From: Paenibacillus sp. LS1
GTDB lineage: Bacteria > Bacillota > Bacilli > Paenibacillales > Paenibacillaceae
DNA: 64,000 bases
Assembly (NCBI RefSeq): GCF_026013365.1
Contig: NZ_JAPDOE010000001.1
Location: 1-64,000 of the forward strand
Reading direction: 5' to 3'
Shown here: positions 1-8,888 of the stretch, in pieces
Numbering within the stretch: the stretch's first letter is position 1
Layout of the letters: each line of letters starts with the position of its first letter
Program-made: the position numbers and the translations under genes
The notes under the pieces: generated by a model
Told to the model about the DNA's origin: nothing
The model's input: the letters and a program-made list of their open reading frames with translations, nothing else
The model's database searches: none

Positions 1-158
1 ATGTAAATACATACAAATTCCACTTCAGTTAATCCATTTTCTATACATTTTTTTAATAGTATATTGAGGTAAATAAAGTAATTATTCACTTTGATACATC
101 CGAAATTGCTTTGTCGGTTGTTGTGCCATAGTTAGTTTTATGAAAGGAAGGTATAGGT

Positions 159-563
159 GTGAGTATTTATTACGCTTCAAGCAAAGAGGATATCACTAAG
201 GATGCACTCCAAGAGTTATTTCTTTCGGTAGAATGGGAGTCTGGCAAGTATCCAAATGAGCTTTTACAAGCGATCAGAGGCTCTCATTCAATTGTTACCG
301 CTTGGGAAGAAGGAAAGCTTGTCGGTTTAATAAATGCATTGTCAGATGGTGTTTTAACGGTATATTTTCATTATATGCTTATTAATCCGAGTTATGAGAG
401 TAGGGGTATAGGTAAGGAAATGATGAATATAATGCTTGATAGATATAAAGGGTGTAAAACAAAAGTATTAATTTCTTATCCTCATGCAGTGGATTTCTAT
501 AATAAATTTGGCTTTAATATAGAGGATGGAGCTACACCAATGTTTATCTCAGAGTTGATATGA
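159..563 (+). CDS. GNAT family N-acetyltransferase
   Basis: A 134-residue single-domain protein of the size usual for small GNAT acetyltransferases, which move an acetyl group from acetyl-CoA to an amine. The acetyl-CoA binding motif A is visible near residues 82-90 as ESRGIGKEM, and a C-terminal FYNKFGF segment matches the usual end of the fold. It starts with GTG, chosen because AAGGAAGG lies about 7 bases upstream. It stands alone and is followed by a strong terminator. The substrate cannot be told from sequence; the cytoplasm is the expected location. Confidence 0.85.
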   Translation: MSIYYASSKEDITKDALQELFLSVEWESGKYPNELLQAIRGSHSIVTAWEEGKLVGLINALSDGVLTVYFHYMLINPSYESRGIGKEMMNIMLDRYKGCKTKVLISYPHAVDFYNKFGFNIEDGATPMFISELI

Positions 564-594
564 TTGAGCTAACAGGAAACGTTAGTTTAGTAAC

Positions 595-650
595 AACAGC
601 GGCAGTCTAAGACTTATTTATCAAGTCTTGTTCTGCCGCTGTTTCTTTTC
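595..650 (+). terminator. Rho-independent terminator after the GNAT gene
   Basis: A long hairpin, ACAGCGGCAG paired with CTGCCGCTGT, with an inner AAGACTT/AAGTCTT stem, followed by a T-rich tract. It ends the acetyltransferase transcript. No gene is seen between it and 778. Confidence 0.85.
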
Positions 651-778
651 ATGAGTCAGTTTAGCACTTTATTTTTTCTCACATTAGTCGGCTGTCTGTT
701 CGTTAAGCTAAATGGCAGGATAATGCTGGTAAATACCGAATTTACCTATGTTAACAATGGTTAATAGGGGGGGAGGCT

Positions 779-1372
779 ATGCAAGAAAGAGAATTGTATG
801 TTTATCACATTGTAACAAGGAAGAAGATGGTTCTAGGTCAAATAATTAGCTTTGACAAAAACCAAAAAAACACCTTGTATCACTTCTTTTTTGATAATGA
901 ACAGTTGAATTCCAAATGTGAAGACTTTATTCAAATCTTGCAAGGTCATTATACAAATGAAGGTTTGAAGTTGGATAAAGAGAATGCAGATGTAGCTATT
1001 AAATATTGAGAGCAAACAATTAGAGCTATTAGAGAAGTAATAGTTGAAATGGTTAGACTGCAAGAATATCCTGATTATCCTTCACGATTGTCTTGCTTAT
1101 ACGCTGCGAAAAACTATCAAGATGCTCTGAAATGGAAAGAACTTTTTGATTCTTACAATCGAAGGGTTTTCCAGATAGTGAAACTTCGGGTTATTGGGGC
1201 TATTTTTGAAGGTGATGGCAGTCTTTTACCAAAGGAAGAGGGTACTCCTTTCTCCCAAAAAATCGAACAAGCCAGAGAATATTGGAAAGGAAATACAAAT
1301 AACGAACTTCCTGAGCTGTTAATTAACGGCAGAATAGAAGTGGTAGAAATTATTGATGAATTCTCCACTTAA
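779..1372 (+). pseudogene. DUF2441-like gene interrupted by one in-frame TGA
   Basis: Two reading frames, 779-1009 (76 codons) and 1049-1372 (107 codons), lie in the same frame and are separated by one TGA at 1007-1009 and 13 sense codons with no other stop. Read through, they give about 197 residues. From memory this resembles DUF2441 proteins: an N-terminal YHIVTRKKMVLGQIISFD segment and a C-terminal block with [21 protein letters not shown] purine-rich GGGGGGAGG sits just before the first ATG; the second ATG (1049) has no clear ribosome site. The simplest reading is a recent nonsense mutation, perhaps TTA or TTG to TGA; sequencing error or stop-codon readthrough are alternatives. Function unknown. 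Confidence 0.75.
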
Positions 1373-1432
1373 TCACAACAAAATCGCTTCAAAATCCATC
1401 AAGCTTATGGGAAAGGTTAATTCAAAAAGCGG

Positions 1433-1465
1433 GGCAGACTGCAGGTTGGCAGGCTGCTCTTTTTT
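1433..1465 (+). terminator. Terminator after the DUF2441-like gene
   Basis: A stem of two GCAG/CTGC-type helices separated by a one-base mismatch, followed by six T residues. The following stretch to 1655 holds no gene I can support; the dyad TACTCT-AATAA-AGAGAT lies just before the next ribosome site. Confidence 0.7.
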
Positions 1466-1655
1466 CATTTAGCTAACAGGCAACAGGTAAATAAGCTTGT
1501 GAGGAACCCAATCCAGCTAGGTGTACTCAAATTATTTTGCCTGTTCATATTCGGTTCATATAGGCGTCACGAGCAGTACATTTATATTCGTTAAGCTTAG
1601 TCTAGCACCAAAGCAAGATACTCTAATAAAGAGATACTGACAGGAGAAGATGCGA

Positions 1656-3779
1656 ATGATACAACAAGAGAAAATGAACGTGGTCAAGAGAACAGTCAAA
1701 AAACGAACTTCAATTGCAGCTTTAACTCTAGTGTTAACCATGTTAGCCCCGCTATCTGCAATGGCCGCACCGGCTGCCATCAATAACAACAGTAAACTTA
1801 CGTATGAGACAACGAAGAAAGCCGTGATCGAAAAAGCCAAATTACTGACTGAGACGTACGGTACGACGAGTCTTCAATATGCACTCATCGATGGTGGAGA
1901 GATTGTGGTGTCTGGTCAAACGGGCAAGAACGATCTAAACGATAAGGTGCCTCTTACTTCGAACACCATCTATGGTATCGGTTCAACCAGTAAAATGATG
2001 CTTACTGCCGCTGTAATGAAGCTGGTTGACGAAGGCAAGATCGATTTGGATGTGCCTGTTGTGAACTATATGCCTGACTTTAAAATGAAAGATAACCGAT
2101 ACAAACAGATCACACCCCGCATGTTGCTAAATCATTCCTCCGGTCTTCTGGGAAGTTCATTCAACAATGCCACCTTGTACGGAGATAATGACACGTATTC
2201 ACATGATACATTACTGGAGCAATTGGCGAATCAAAACCTGAAGGCAGATCCCGGCGCATACTCCGTCTACAGCAACGATGGCTTTACATTAGCCGAGATT
2301 TTGGTCGAAAGAGTTAGTGGCATCGGTTATACCGCATTTATACACAAGTATTTTACGGAGCCTTTGGATATGAATCATACCAAAACGCCACAAGATGTGG
2401 TTAACCCGGCAGAAATGGCGGGAATCTATTCACCTTTTTATGAAGCACAACTTCCAAAAGAGAATTATAATATCATCGGTACTGGAGGTCTGTATTCCAC
2501 CGCTGAGGATCTGGTCAAATTTTCACGAATTTTCACGGGAGAGGTCAATGGCATTCTTTCCAGTAAGTCTGTACAAGCTATGGAGCAAGAAGAGTATAAA
2601 AGAGGCATGTGGCCAGAGGATAGCGATACGCTTATGTCTTACGGGTTAGGGTGGGATAGTGTGAACTTGTTCCCGTTCAACGAATACGGCATAAAGGCTG
2701 TTATGAAAGGCGGAGATACGTTATCTTATCAGTCTTCATTAACGGTACTCCCGGAACACAACATGGCTGCAGCCGTTATCTCTTCGCGCGGGTCGAGCTT
2801 AACCAATCAATTCATTGCGAATGAATTATTACTCAGCGCACTTGAGGAAAAGGGCGTTATTACAGAACGGAATCCGGAAAAATCATTTGGCGTACCCGTG
2901 AAGGCACAAATGCCTAAGGAAATCTCCAAGTTTGCAGGTATATATGGTGGCAATAATTCAGTTACGAAGATCAAAATAAATCCGACTGGACAAATGACTG
3001 TATCTTCACTTACAGCTCCGAGTAATCCAGCTCAAGAATACACCTATACAGCAGATGGTACTTTTGTTAACGACGAAGGTACAGAAAAGTTGAAATTCGT
3101 TGTGGAGAAAAACGGGAATACCTACCTGTGGTCTCGATCTTATATATCCGTTCCAGGACTCGGACAGCTGGCTTTCTCAGAATATAATGCGGAGAAGCTT
3201 GAAGCCAATGAACTATCCAAAGAGGTTACGGCCGCATGGAAAAAGCGCGATGGTAAAAAATATTACCTGGTGAATGAGAAATACACATCCATGGTCTATC
3301 TCAATGCTTCATCGATCCTGCCTATTCAGTTGAACAAAGAGAATCCAGGGTATATGTCCAATAATAAGATTACTGGAGCTAACGAAGCAGCCAATCCTTT
3401 GCAAATTCCGGGTACTGCCGGACGCGATACGATGGACATTCATTTCTCTAAAAAGGACGGAGGAGAGTATCTTACAGCTTTGGGTTATGTATACGCCAGT
3501 GAGGAACTTGTAAAACCCATCTATCCGGGTAAACAATCCGCAACAACCATTCAAGTAGATGGATATGCTAAATGGTTTTCGGTACCAGTGAATGCGGAAG
3601 GAAAAGTCATGACGGTGAAAATACCCGCAAATAGCGCCTTTGCCGTATACGACCAGACAGGAATTTGTATTAATTACACCGTGGTCAGCGGCAAGAATGA
3701 AGTTGTATTACCAGAAAACGGCCGTATTGTATTTGTAGGTGAGGCCGGTTCACGATTTGAAATTTCATTAAAGAAGTAA
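1656..3779 (+). CDS. Secreted serine hydrolase, beta-lactamase class C/PBP-like (paralogue 1)
   Basis: A 707-residue exported protein. The signal peptide has a KKR-containing n-region, a hydrophobic core and an AMA-A cleavage site near residue 38. The serine beta-lactamase-like fold follows: SxxK as STSK near residues 110-113, the tyrosine motif as YSN in YSVYSNDGF near 205, and KGGDT as the third motif near 345. The C-terminal 300 residues are an accessory beta-rich region. Such proteins are D-alanyl-D-alanine peptidases, esterases or peptidases; true beta-lactamase activity is not implied. An ATG at 1650 lies only 3 bases after AGGAG, so 1656 (9 bases) is the better start. A close relative lies at 53783-55834. 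A small alpha/beta hydrolase follows 57 bases downstream. Confidence 0.88.
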   Translation: MIQQEKMNVVKRTVKKRTSIAALTLVLTMLAPLSAMAAPAAINNNSKLTYETTKKAVIEKAKLLTETYGTTSLQYALIDGGEIVVSGQTGKNDLNDKVPLTSNTIYGIGSTSKMMLTAAVMKLVDEGKIDLDVPVVNYMPDFKMKDNRYKQITPRMLLNHSSGLLGSSFNNATLYGDNDTYSHDTLLEQLANQNLKADPGAYSVYSNDGFTLAEILVERVSGIGYTAFIHKYFTEPLDMNHTKTPQDVVNPAEMAGIYSPFYEAQLPKENYNIIGTGGLYSTAEDLVKFSRIFTGEVNGILSSKSVQAMEQEEYKRGMWPEDSDTLMSYGLGWDSVNLFPFNEYGIKAVMKGGDTLSYQSSLTVLPEHNMAAAVISSRGSSLTNQFIANELLLSALEEKGVITERNPEKSFGVPVKAQMPKEISKFAGIYGGNNSVTKIKINPTGQMTVSSLTAPSNPAQEYTYTADGTFVNDEGTEKLKFVVEKNGNTYLWSRSYISVPGLGQLAFSEYNAEKLEANELSKEVTAAWKKRDGKKYYLVNEKYTSMVYLNASSILPIQLNKENPGYMSNNKITGANEAANPLQIPGTAGRDTMDIHFSKKDGGEYLTALGYVYASEELVKPIYPGKQSATTIQVDGYAKWFSVPVNAEGKVMTVKIPANSAFAVYDQTGICINYTVVSGKNEVVLPENGRIVFVGEAGSRFEISLKK

Positions 3780-3836
3780 AATGAATGGAGTTCCAAACAG
3801 TTGTACCATAGACGAACTCAACAGGAGAGAACCATC

Positions 3837-4778
3837 ATGATGAAAAAAATATTAATCATTTTGCTCAAAATATTTGGAGCCATCGTTATCGCTTTTGCAT
3901 TATTCATTGCCACTGTTTATATCGTTAATGTATTTAGCAACAAATCCGAGCAAGGGAAAATAAAGCCCTATGGTCAGTCCGTAGCGGTTGACGGGAAAAA
4001 CATGAATGTGTTGATTCAAGGAAAAGGCGAAGAAACGGTCGTATTACTTCCCGGATATGGAACACCAGCTCCGGCCCTTGATTTTAAACCGCTAATTGAT
4101 GAGCTATCTCCATTTTACAAAGTCGTCGTCATTGAGCCTTTCGGTTATGGATTAAGTGATGTAACTGAAAAAGAGCGTACAACTGAAAATATGGTTAGTG
4201 AAATTCATGAAGCGTTACAGCAGCTTAATATTGATCGTTACACGCTCATGGGTCACTCTATTTCAGGAATTTACGGACTGGATTATGTGAACAAATATCC
4301 AAACGAAGTAACTGCCTTTGTCGGGATTGATAGCAGCGTTCCAACGCAGGGAGGTAACGATGATCCATTTCCAACCGAAACGTACAAACTGCTTAAAAAA
4401 TCAGGATTCTACCGATTGTTAATGAAACTGGCCCCTGATCAACTGATTGCACCCGACGTTGATGATGAAACCAGAGAACAAATTAGAATACTTTCACTCA
4501 AAAATACGTTTAATCTGAACAACCTAAATGAAGGAGAAAACTTTGGTCCTAATTTCAAAGTAGCTGAGAACTTGAGATTCCCCAAAGATCTTCCTGTGAT
4601 TTTCTTCTTACAAGCGAATGATACCGAAACGGAAGGCTGGATACCCTTGCATGAAGAGCAAGTCAAAGATTCTGTGCATGGGAAAGTGATGACATTCGAG
4701 GGAGAGCATTATTTGCATCACACCCGATCCAAAGAAATCGTTCAAGAATATAGGAAGTTTATGAGTGAAATAAAGTAG
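3837..4778 (+). CDS. Membrane-anchored alpha/beta hydrolase
   Basis: A 313-residue protein with one N-terminal hydrophobic helix (residues 3-27) that should anchor it outside the cell or act as an uncleaved signal. The nucleophile elbow is GHSIS, an oxyanion-region GYG motif lies upstream, and a late GEHYLHH supplies the catalytic His; an Asp between them completes the usual triad. ATG 3837 has AGGAGA 8 bases upstream. With only 57 bases between it and the preceding secreted serine hydrolase and no terminator, the two are probably co-transcribed. The substrate is unknown; esterase or peptidase activity is likely. Confidence 0.85.
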   Translation: MMKKILIILLKIFGAIVIAFALFIATVYIVNVFSNKSEQGKIKPYGQSVAVDGKNMNVLIQGKGEETVVLLPGYGTPAPALDFKPLIDELSPFYKVVVIEPFGYGLSDVTEKERTTENMVSEIHEALQQLNIDRYTLMGHSISGIYGLDYVNKYPNEVTAFVGIDSSVPTQGGNDDPFPTETYKLLKKSGFYRLLMKLAPDQLIAPDVDDETREQIRILSLKNTFNLNNLNEGENFGPNFKVAENLRFPKDLPVIFFLQANDTETEGWIPLHEEQVKDSVHGKVMTFEGEHYLHHTRSKEIVQEYRKFMSEIK

Positions 4779-4794
4779 GGCTGTCAACAAAAGA

Positions 4795-4817
4795 AGTCGC
4801 GAAATCGCGGCTTTTTT
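4795..4817 (+). terminator. Terminator after the alpha/beta hydrolase
   Basis: Hairpin AGTCGCG-AAAT-CGCGGCT followed by six T residues, a member of the recurring GTCGC/GGCGGC terminator family of this window. Confidence 0.85.
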
Positions 4818-4871
4818 CTGTTTAAGAGATGATGAACATACAAGCGCAGTTACTTTATTGGAAAATTAAGG

Positions 4872-4934
4872 TTGACACCCCTTTTAAACGCGTATACAAT
4901 CGTATACATGAATACGTTGTATACAAATGTATAC
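4872..4934 (+). promoter_or_regulatory. SigA-type promoter overlaid by four GTATAC sites
   Basis: TTGACA at 4872-4877 and TACAAT at 4895-4900 are spaced by 17 bases, an almost ideal housekeeping promoter. The palindrome GTATAC occurs at 4892, 4902, 4919 and 4929, two pairs whose members are 10 bp apart, and the first overlaps the -10 box. This arrangement points to a dimeric repressor bound on one DNA face. The regulator is not identified. Confidence 0.75.
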
Positions 4935-4954
4935 ACGTAATGGAGGTGGCAAAA

Positions 4955-5329
4955 ATGAGAGATCGTGATATGAATGAAACGGATCGAAGTGTACGTCAAG
5001 GTGAACGTCCGAAACGTGATATGAGTGACAATGAGCAACGTGGTGAACGTTCAAGACGTGGCGGAGGCCATGGTGAACATCAGGGAAAACGAGGCCATGG
5101 TGCGCAAACATTCCGTCGCGGTCGGATTCTTGTATTTCTGGAGCAGATGCAGAATCGAAGAACAACGCTCGCCAGACAACTTGGACAGGAGGAGTATGAG
5201 CATATTCGCCTGATGATAAGTGGCGAGTTGAAAGCCATTGATCAGGTCATCGACGAGTATATTCACCTTTTCGAGTTGCAAAATGAAGATGTAAGCCCCA
5301 ATAAAGATCTGGAGAGTGAGAGTGAATAA
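4955..5329 (+). CDS. Small charged protein preceding the ABC exporter
   Basis: A 124-residue protein I do not recognise by function. The first half (about residues 1-52) is rich in Arg, Asp, Gly and His and should be disordered. The second half, starting near RRGRILVFLEQMQ, looks like two amphipathic helices ending in an acidic tail. ATG 4955 is chosen because GGAGGT lies 7 bases upstream; upstream in-frame ATGs would lie inside the promoter. It sits 2 bases before the ABC exporter start, so the two are translationally coupled. It could be a small regulator or partner of the exporter, and the GTATAC boxes may be its own sites, but there is no direct evidence. Confidence 0.75.
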   Translation: MRDRDMNETDRSVRQGERPKRDMSDNEQRGERSRRGGGHGEHQGKRGHGAQTFRRGRILVFLEQMQNRRTTLARQLGQEEYEHIRLMISGELKAIDQVIDEYIHLFELQNEDVSPNKDLESESE

Positions 5330-5331
5330 GT

Positions 5332-7050
5332 ATGATTCGTCGTTTTTTTTCGTATTATCGTCCATATAAAAAACTGTTTTTAATTGACTTTGGATGTGCT
5401 GTCATCGCAGGTTTGCTGGAGCTTGCTTTCCCACTTGCCGTCAGCAAATTCATTAATGAATTGTTGCCCGGTCAGGATTGGCCTCTCATTATGCTTGCCT
5501 GCGTCGTGTTGTTATCCATCTATGCACTTAATACCGTATTGAACTATGTCGTTACATATTGGGGACATATGCTAGGCATTAACATTGAGACCAACATGCG
5601 TGAGAAGATGTTCGCTCACTTGCAGAAGCTGTCTTTCCGGTTCTTCGATAATCGCAAAACGGGCCACTTGATTGGTCATTTAACGAATGATCTGAACGAT
5701 ATCGGTGAGGTGGCTCACCATGGACCTGAGGATGTATTCATCGCAGTGATGACATTAATCGGATCGTTCTGGCTGATGGCTAACATTAATCTGGAGCTTG
5801 CGCTGCTAACCTTTATCATTATCCCAATCATGGCTTGGGTCATTATCGTATTTGGCGGGCGGATGACAAAAACGTATCGGCGACTTTTCGGAGACGTTGG
5901 CAATTTCAATGCACGCATTGAAGATAACGTTGGTGGCATGCGTGTTGTGCAATCATTCGCCAACGAAGAACATGAGAAAGAGCTCTTTGCGGTCGATAAT
6001 CAGAATTTCCGTAAAACCAAACTGCTTGCCTACAAAACGATGGCGAAAAGTATCTCGGTCAGTTATATGATGATGCGACTGGTTACGGTGTTTGTCATGA
6101 TCAGCGGGGCTTGGTTTTATATCGATGGCAGAATCAATATGGGTGACTTTATGGCCTTCCTGCTTTTATCCAATATCTTCTTCCGCCCGATTGAGAAAAT
6201 CAATGCTGTCATTGAAAGTTATCCAAAGGGCATCGCTGGTTTCAAGCGGTATCTGGAGATCATTGATACGGAGCCTGAAATTGCGGATAGCAAAAACGCC
6301 GTTGAATTCGAGAGTGTGAAGGGTGATATTCGCTTCGAGAACGTCTCGTTCGGATATGAATCCAGTCGGCGTATTCTGAATGATATCAGTCTGTCCGTTC
6401 GACCAGGCGAAACGGTAGCCTTCGTTGGACCTTCGGGTGCAGGCAAGACGACCATCTGCAGCTTGCTGCCCCGATTCTATGAGGTAGAAGAGGGACGCAT
6501 CACTGTAGATGGTGTGGACATTCGGGACGTTCAGCTTCAGTCGTTGCGCAAGCACATCGGGATTGTTCAACAGGATGTATTTTTGTTCTCGGGTACCATT
6601 AAGGAGAATATTGCTTATGGTGACCTGCGTGCAACGGACGAACAAATATGGGATGCCGCCCGTCGTGCCTCATTGGAGGAATTAATTCTTACGTTGCCAG
6701 ACGGTATGGATACGGTCATTGGGGAGCGTGGAGTCAAGCTTTCCGGAGGACAAAAGCAACGGTTATCCATTGCTCGTATGTTCCTGAAAAATCCACCCAT
6801 TCTTATTCTGGATGAGGCAACCTCTGCTCTGGATACGGAAACGGAAGCACTTATCCAGCAATCACTCGCAGAATTGTCGGTGGGTAGAACGACACTCGTG
6901 ATTGCGCACAGACTGACGACCATCAAGAATGCAGATCGAATTATCGTAGTGAACACGGATGGCATCGCTGAGCAGGGTAACCATGAGGAATTGGTCGCTG
7001 CTGGAGGAATATATAGCCGTCTTCATCAGGTGCAATATAGTCACTCTTAA
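5332..7050 (+). CDS. ABC exporter half-transporter (membrane domain plus ATPase)
   Basis: A 572-residue fusion of a six-helix exporter membrane domain (about 1-310) and an ATPase domain (about 335-570). Walker A is GPSGAGKTT, the signature is LSGGQKQR, Walker B is ILILDEATSALD and the switch is IAHRLTT. This is the layout of MsbA/LmrA/BmrA-type multidrug or lipid exporters, which work as dimers in the membrane. Its start lies just after the stop of the preceding small gene, and both share the GTATAC-covered promoter, which suggests repression until an inducer is present. No second half-transporter is nearby, so a homodimer is likely. Substrate unknown. Confidence 0.93.
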   Translation: MIRRFFSYYRPYKKLFLIDFGCAVIAGLLELAFPLAVSKFINELLPGQDWPLIMLACVVLLSIYALNTVLNYVVTYWGHMLGINIETNMREKMFAHLQKLSFRFFDNRKTGHLIGHLTNDLNDIGEVAHHGPEDVFIAVMTLIGSFWLMANINLELALLTFIIIPIMAWVIIVFGGRMTKTYRRLFGDVGNFNARIEDNVGGMRVVQSFANEEHEKELFAVDNQNFRKTKLLAYKTMAKSISVSYMMMRLVTVFVMISGAWFYIDGRINMGDFMAFLLLSNIFFRPIEKINAVIESYPKGIAGFKRYLEIIDTEPEIADSKNAVEFESVKGDIRFENVSFGYESSRRILNDISLSVRPGETVAFVGPSGAGKTTICSLLPRFYEVEEGRITVDGVDIRDVQLQSLRKHIGIVQQDVFLFSGTIKENIAYGDLRATDEQIWDAARRASLEELILTLPDGMDTVIGERGVKLSGGQKQRLSIARMFLKNPPILILDEATSALDTETEALIQQSLAELSVGRTTLVIAHRLTTIKNADRIIVVNTDGIAEQGNHEELVAAGGIYSRLHQVQYSHS

Positions 7051-7121
7051 TCCATATAAATTTAATTTACACTGGCCACTCCGATGACAGAACAACCTTG
7101 TATCTAAAACAAGTAAACCTT

Positions 7122-7147
7122 GCTGCGCATATGCGCGGCTTTTTTTA
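7122..7147 (+). terminator. Terminator after the ABC exporter
   Basis: Hairpin GCTGCGC-ATAT-GCGCGGC (with G-T pairing) followed by eight T residues. Confidence 0.85.
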
Positions 7148-7190
7148 TTGATTGGATATTACAAGTGAGGTTATAACATGCTAAGGAAAA

Positions 7191-7247
7191 TATAATGTTG
7201 ACAACGTCCACTAACCTGATTATTATAATGTTGACAATGTCCACTAA
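7191..7247 (+). promoter_or_regulatory. Promoter with two 24-bp direct repeats upstream of marR-type gene
   Basis: The 24-bp block at 7191-7214 recurs at 7224-7247 with one difference; each contains TATAATGTTGACAA and GTCCACTAA. TTGACA at 7198-7203 and TATTAT at 7221-7226 are 17 bases apart. Each block has an imperfect dyad, TGACA-A-TGTCCA in the second copy. This fits an autoregulated MarR-type operator pair placed 33 bp (three helical turns) apart. That the regulator binds here is an inference. Confidence 0.65.
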
Positions 7248-7301
7248 AAAGGAGGGTTTGACATCGACTCTCAGTACATAAATCCAGATATACTGGCTGA
7301 C

Positions 7302-7724
7302 ATGCGACGTTTTAACCGTTTTTATACCAACATACTCGGTGTACTCGACAAACATATTCTCGGAACAGGGTATTCGTTTGCAGAAGTACGGGTCATTATT
7401 GAGATTGGAATTCGGGGAGAGAGCATTGCGAACAATTTGGTGGATACACTGACTATTGATCGCAGTTATATGAGCCGAATCGTGAACAAGCTGTCCAAGG
7501 AAGGACTGCTGGTGAAAGTGGATTCTGCTGCCGACAGCCGGGTCAGTCTGATTCGTCTGACAGCCAAGGGTGAGGAACTGTATGCCCAATTGAATGATCG
7601 ATCCGACCAACAGATCCTGAAATTAATGCAAGAATTAAATGAAGAAGAGATTCAAGAGGTATACACCTCCATGATGAACATACAAGAGAAGTTGAACAAG
7701 AAGGCAGGAGAGACAACACGATGA
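7302..7724 (+). CDS. MarR family transcriptional regulator
   Basis: At least 140 residues with the winged-helix layout of MarR proteins: a dimerisation helix (RRFNRFYTNIL), the recognition region around TIDRSYMSRIVNKLSKEGL, and the wing DSAADSRVSLIRLT. These act as dimers, usually as repressors released by small ligands. The first ATG (7302) has no ribosome site, whereas a strong GGAGGG at 7251-7256 lies in front of an open frame without ATG, GTG or TTG, so the true start may be a rare codon such as ATC 7263. The stop overlaps the next gene as ATGA, so the two form an operon. Direct repeats upstream suggest autoregulation. Confidence 0.85.
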   Translation: MRRFNRFYTNILGVLDKHILGTGYSFAEVRVIIEIGIRGESIANNLVDTLTIDRSYMSRIVNKLSKEGLLVKVDSAADSRVSLIRLTAKGEELYAQLNDRSDQQILKLMQELNEEEIQEVYTSMMNIQEKLNKKAGETTR

Positions 7725-8800
7725 TACGATTTGAATGTGATTATAATGAAGGTGCACATGAACGCATTTTACAAAAACTGATGGAAACTAATATGGAACA
7801 GACGAGCGGGTATGGTACGGATGAACACTGCGAACGTGCGAGAATGCTTATTCGTCAGGCCTGTGACAACGAGCAGGCTGACGTTCATTTCTTGGTTGGT
7901 GGTACACAGACGAATACAACGGTGATTGCCTCCATTTTGCGTCCATTTCAAGGTGTGATTGCTGCGACATCGGGACACATTGCGGTTCATGAGACGGGAG
8001 CTATTGAAGCTACCGGACATAAGGTGCTCACAGTTCCAAGCGAGGACGGAAAGATCACACCTGAGCAGGTTAGAGCAGTCTACGATGCGCACATGAATGA
8101 GTCGTCACCGGAACACTGTGTACAGCCAGGTATGGTCTACATATCCCAGCCAACGGAGAATGGAACGATGTACAGCAAGGCAGAACTGCAAGCATTGCAT
8201 ACAGTGAGCAGAGCATGTGGTCTTCCGTTTTTCGTGGATGGAGCACGTCTTGGGTATGCACTCGCTTCACGCGATTGCGATATGACACTTGCTGACCTTG
8301 CGCGCTTGTGTGATGTGTTTTATATCGGGGGAACCAAGATTGGTGCATTAATGGGAGAGGCGGTTGTTATCCTGAATGATGCGCTTAAACCTGATTTTCG
8401 TTATATGATCAAACAAAAAGGGGGTCTGCTTGCCAAAGGCAGACTGCTCGGAATCCAATTCGAAACGTTGTTCGAAGACGGTCTGTATCTGGATATTTCC
8501 CGTCATGCCGTGGATATGGCCATGAGAATTCATGATTCACTCGAACAGCAGGGAGTACGCTTCCTGTACGACTCACCAACCAACCAGCAGTTTCCGATTC
8601 TGCCTGATCGATTGCTTGAGAAATTACGCAGCGGTTATACGTTCTCCTTCTGGGAAAAGGTTGATGATACACACAGTGCGGTGCGGTTCTGTACCAGTTG
8701 GGCGACTCGGCAGGAGAATGTGGATGCACTGACTCGTGACATCGCTCAATTATTGCACGAAGAGATCCAGGTACCACAACGGGTCGAGGCGTTGGTTTAA
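7721..8800 (+). CDS. Threonine aldolase/beta-eliminating lyase family PLP enzyme
   Basis: A 359-residue fold-type I PLP enzyme of the low-specificity threonine aldolase group, which cleaves L-threonine or L-allo-threonine to glycine and acetaldehyde. The PLP lysine is in YIGGTKIGALMGEAVV near residue 207, the cofactor-binding Asp in FVDGARLGYAL, and GTQTNTT near residue 67 fits the phosphate-binding region. AGGAGAG precedes the ATG, which overlaps the MarR stop. Control by the upstream MarR protein is probable from the shared promoter. A tryptophanase-like role is less likely given the length. Confidence 0.88.
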   Translation: MIRFECDYNEGAHERILQKLMETNMEQTSGYGTDEHCERARMLIRQACDNEQADVHFLVGGTQTNTTVIASILRPFQGVIAATSGHIAVHETGAIEATGHKVLTVPSEDGKITPEQVRAVYDAHMNESSPEHCVQPGMVYISQPTENGTMYSKAELQALHTVSRACGLPFFVDGARLGYALASRDCDMTLADLARLCDVFYIGGTKIGALMGEAVVILNDALKPDFRYMIKQKGGLLAKGRLLGIQFETLFEDGLYLDISRHAVDMAMRIHDSLEQQGVRFLYDSPTNQQFPILPDRLLEKLRSGYTFSFWEKVDDTHSAVRFCTSWATRQENVDALTRDIAQLLHEEIQVPQRVEALV

Positions 8801-8811
8801 ATTTACTGAAA

Positions 8812-8842
8812 AAAGGACAACCCGTCGTGGTTGTCCTTTTTT
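8812..8842. terminator. Bidirectional terminator between the aldolase and AraC genes
   Basis: GGACAACC-CGTCGT-GGTTGTCC flanked by A residues on one side and six T residues on the other, serving both convergent genes. Confidence 0.88.
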
Positions 8843-8888
8843 GGTTTGCCTTTTTGAGATAGTTGTGAGATAGAGAGTGCATACTCGG

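Noticed and set aside
1049..1372. Treating the 107-codon frame as an independent gene
   Set aside because: It has no ribosome site and is in frame with the preceding half across a single stop.
4829..4954. N-terminal extension of the small charged protein
   Set aside because: It would start upstream of the promoter; the strong ribosome site and ATG at 4955 explain the gene.
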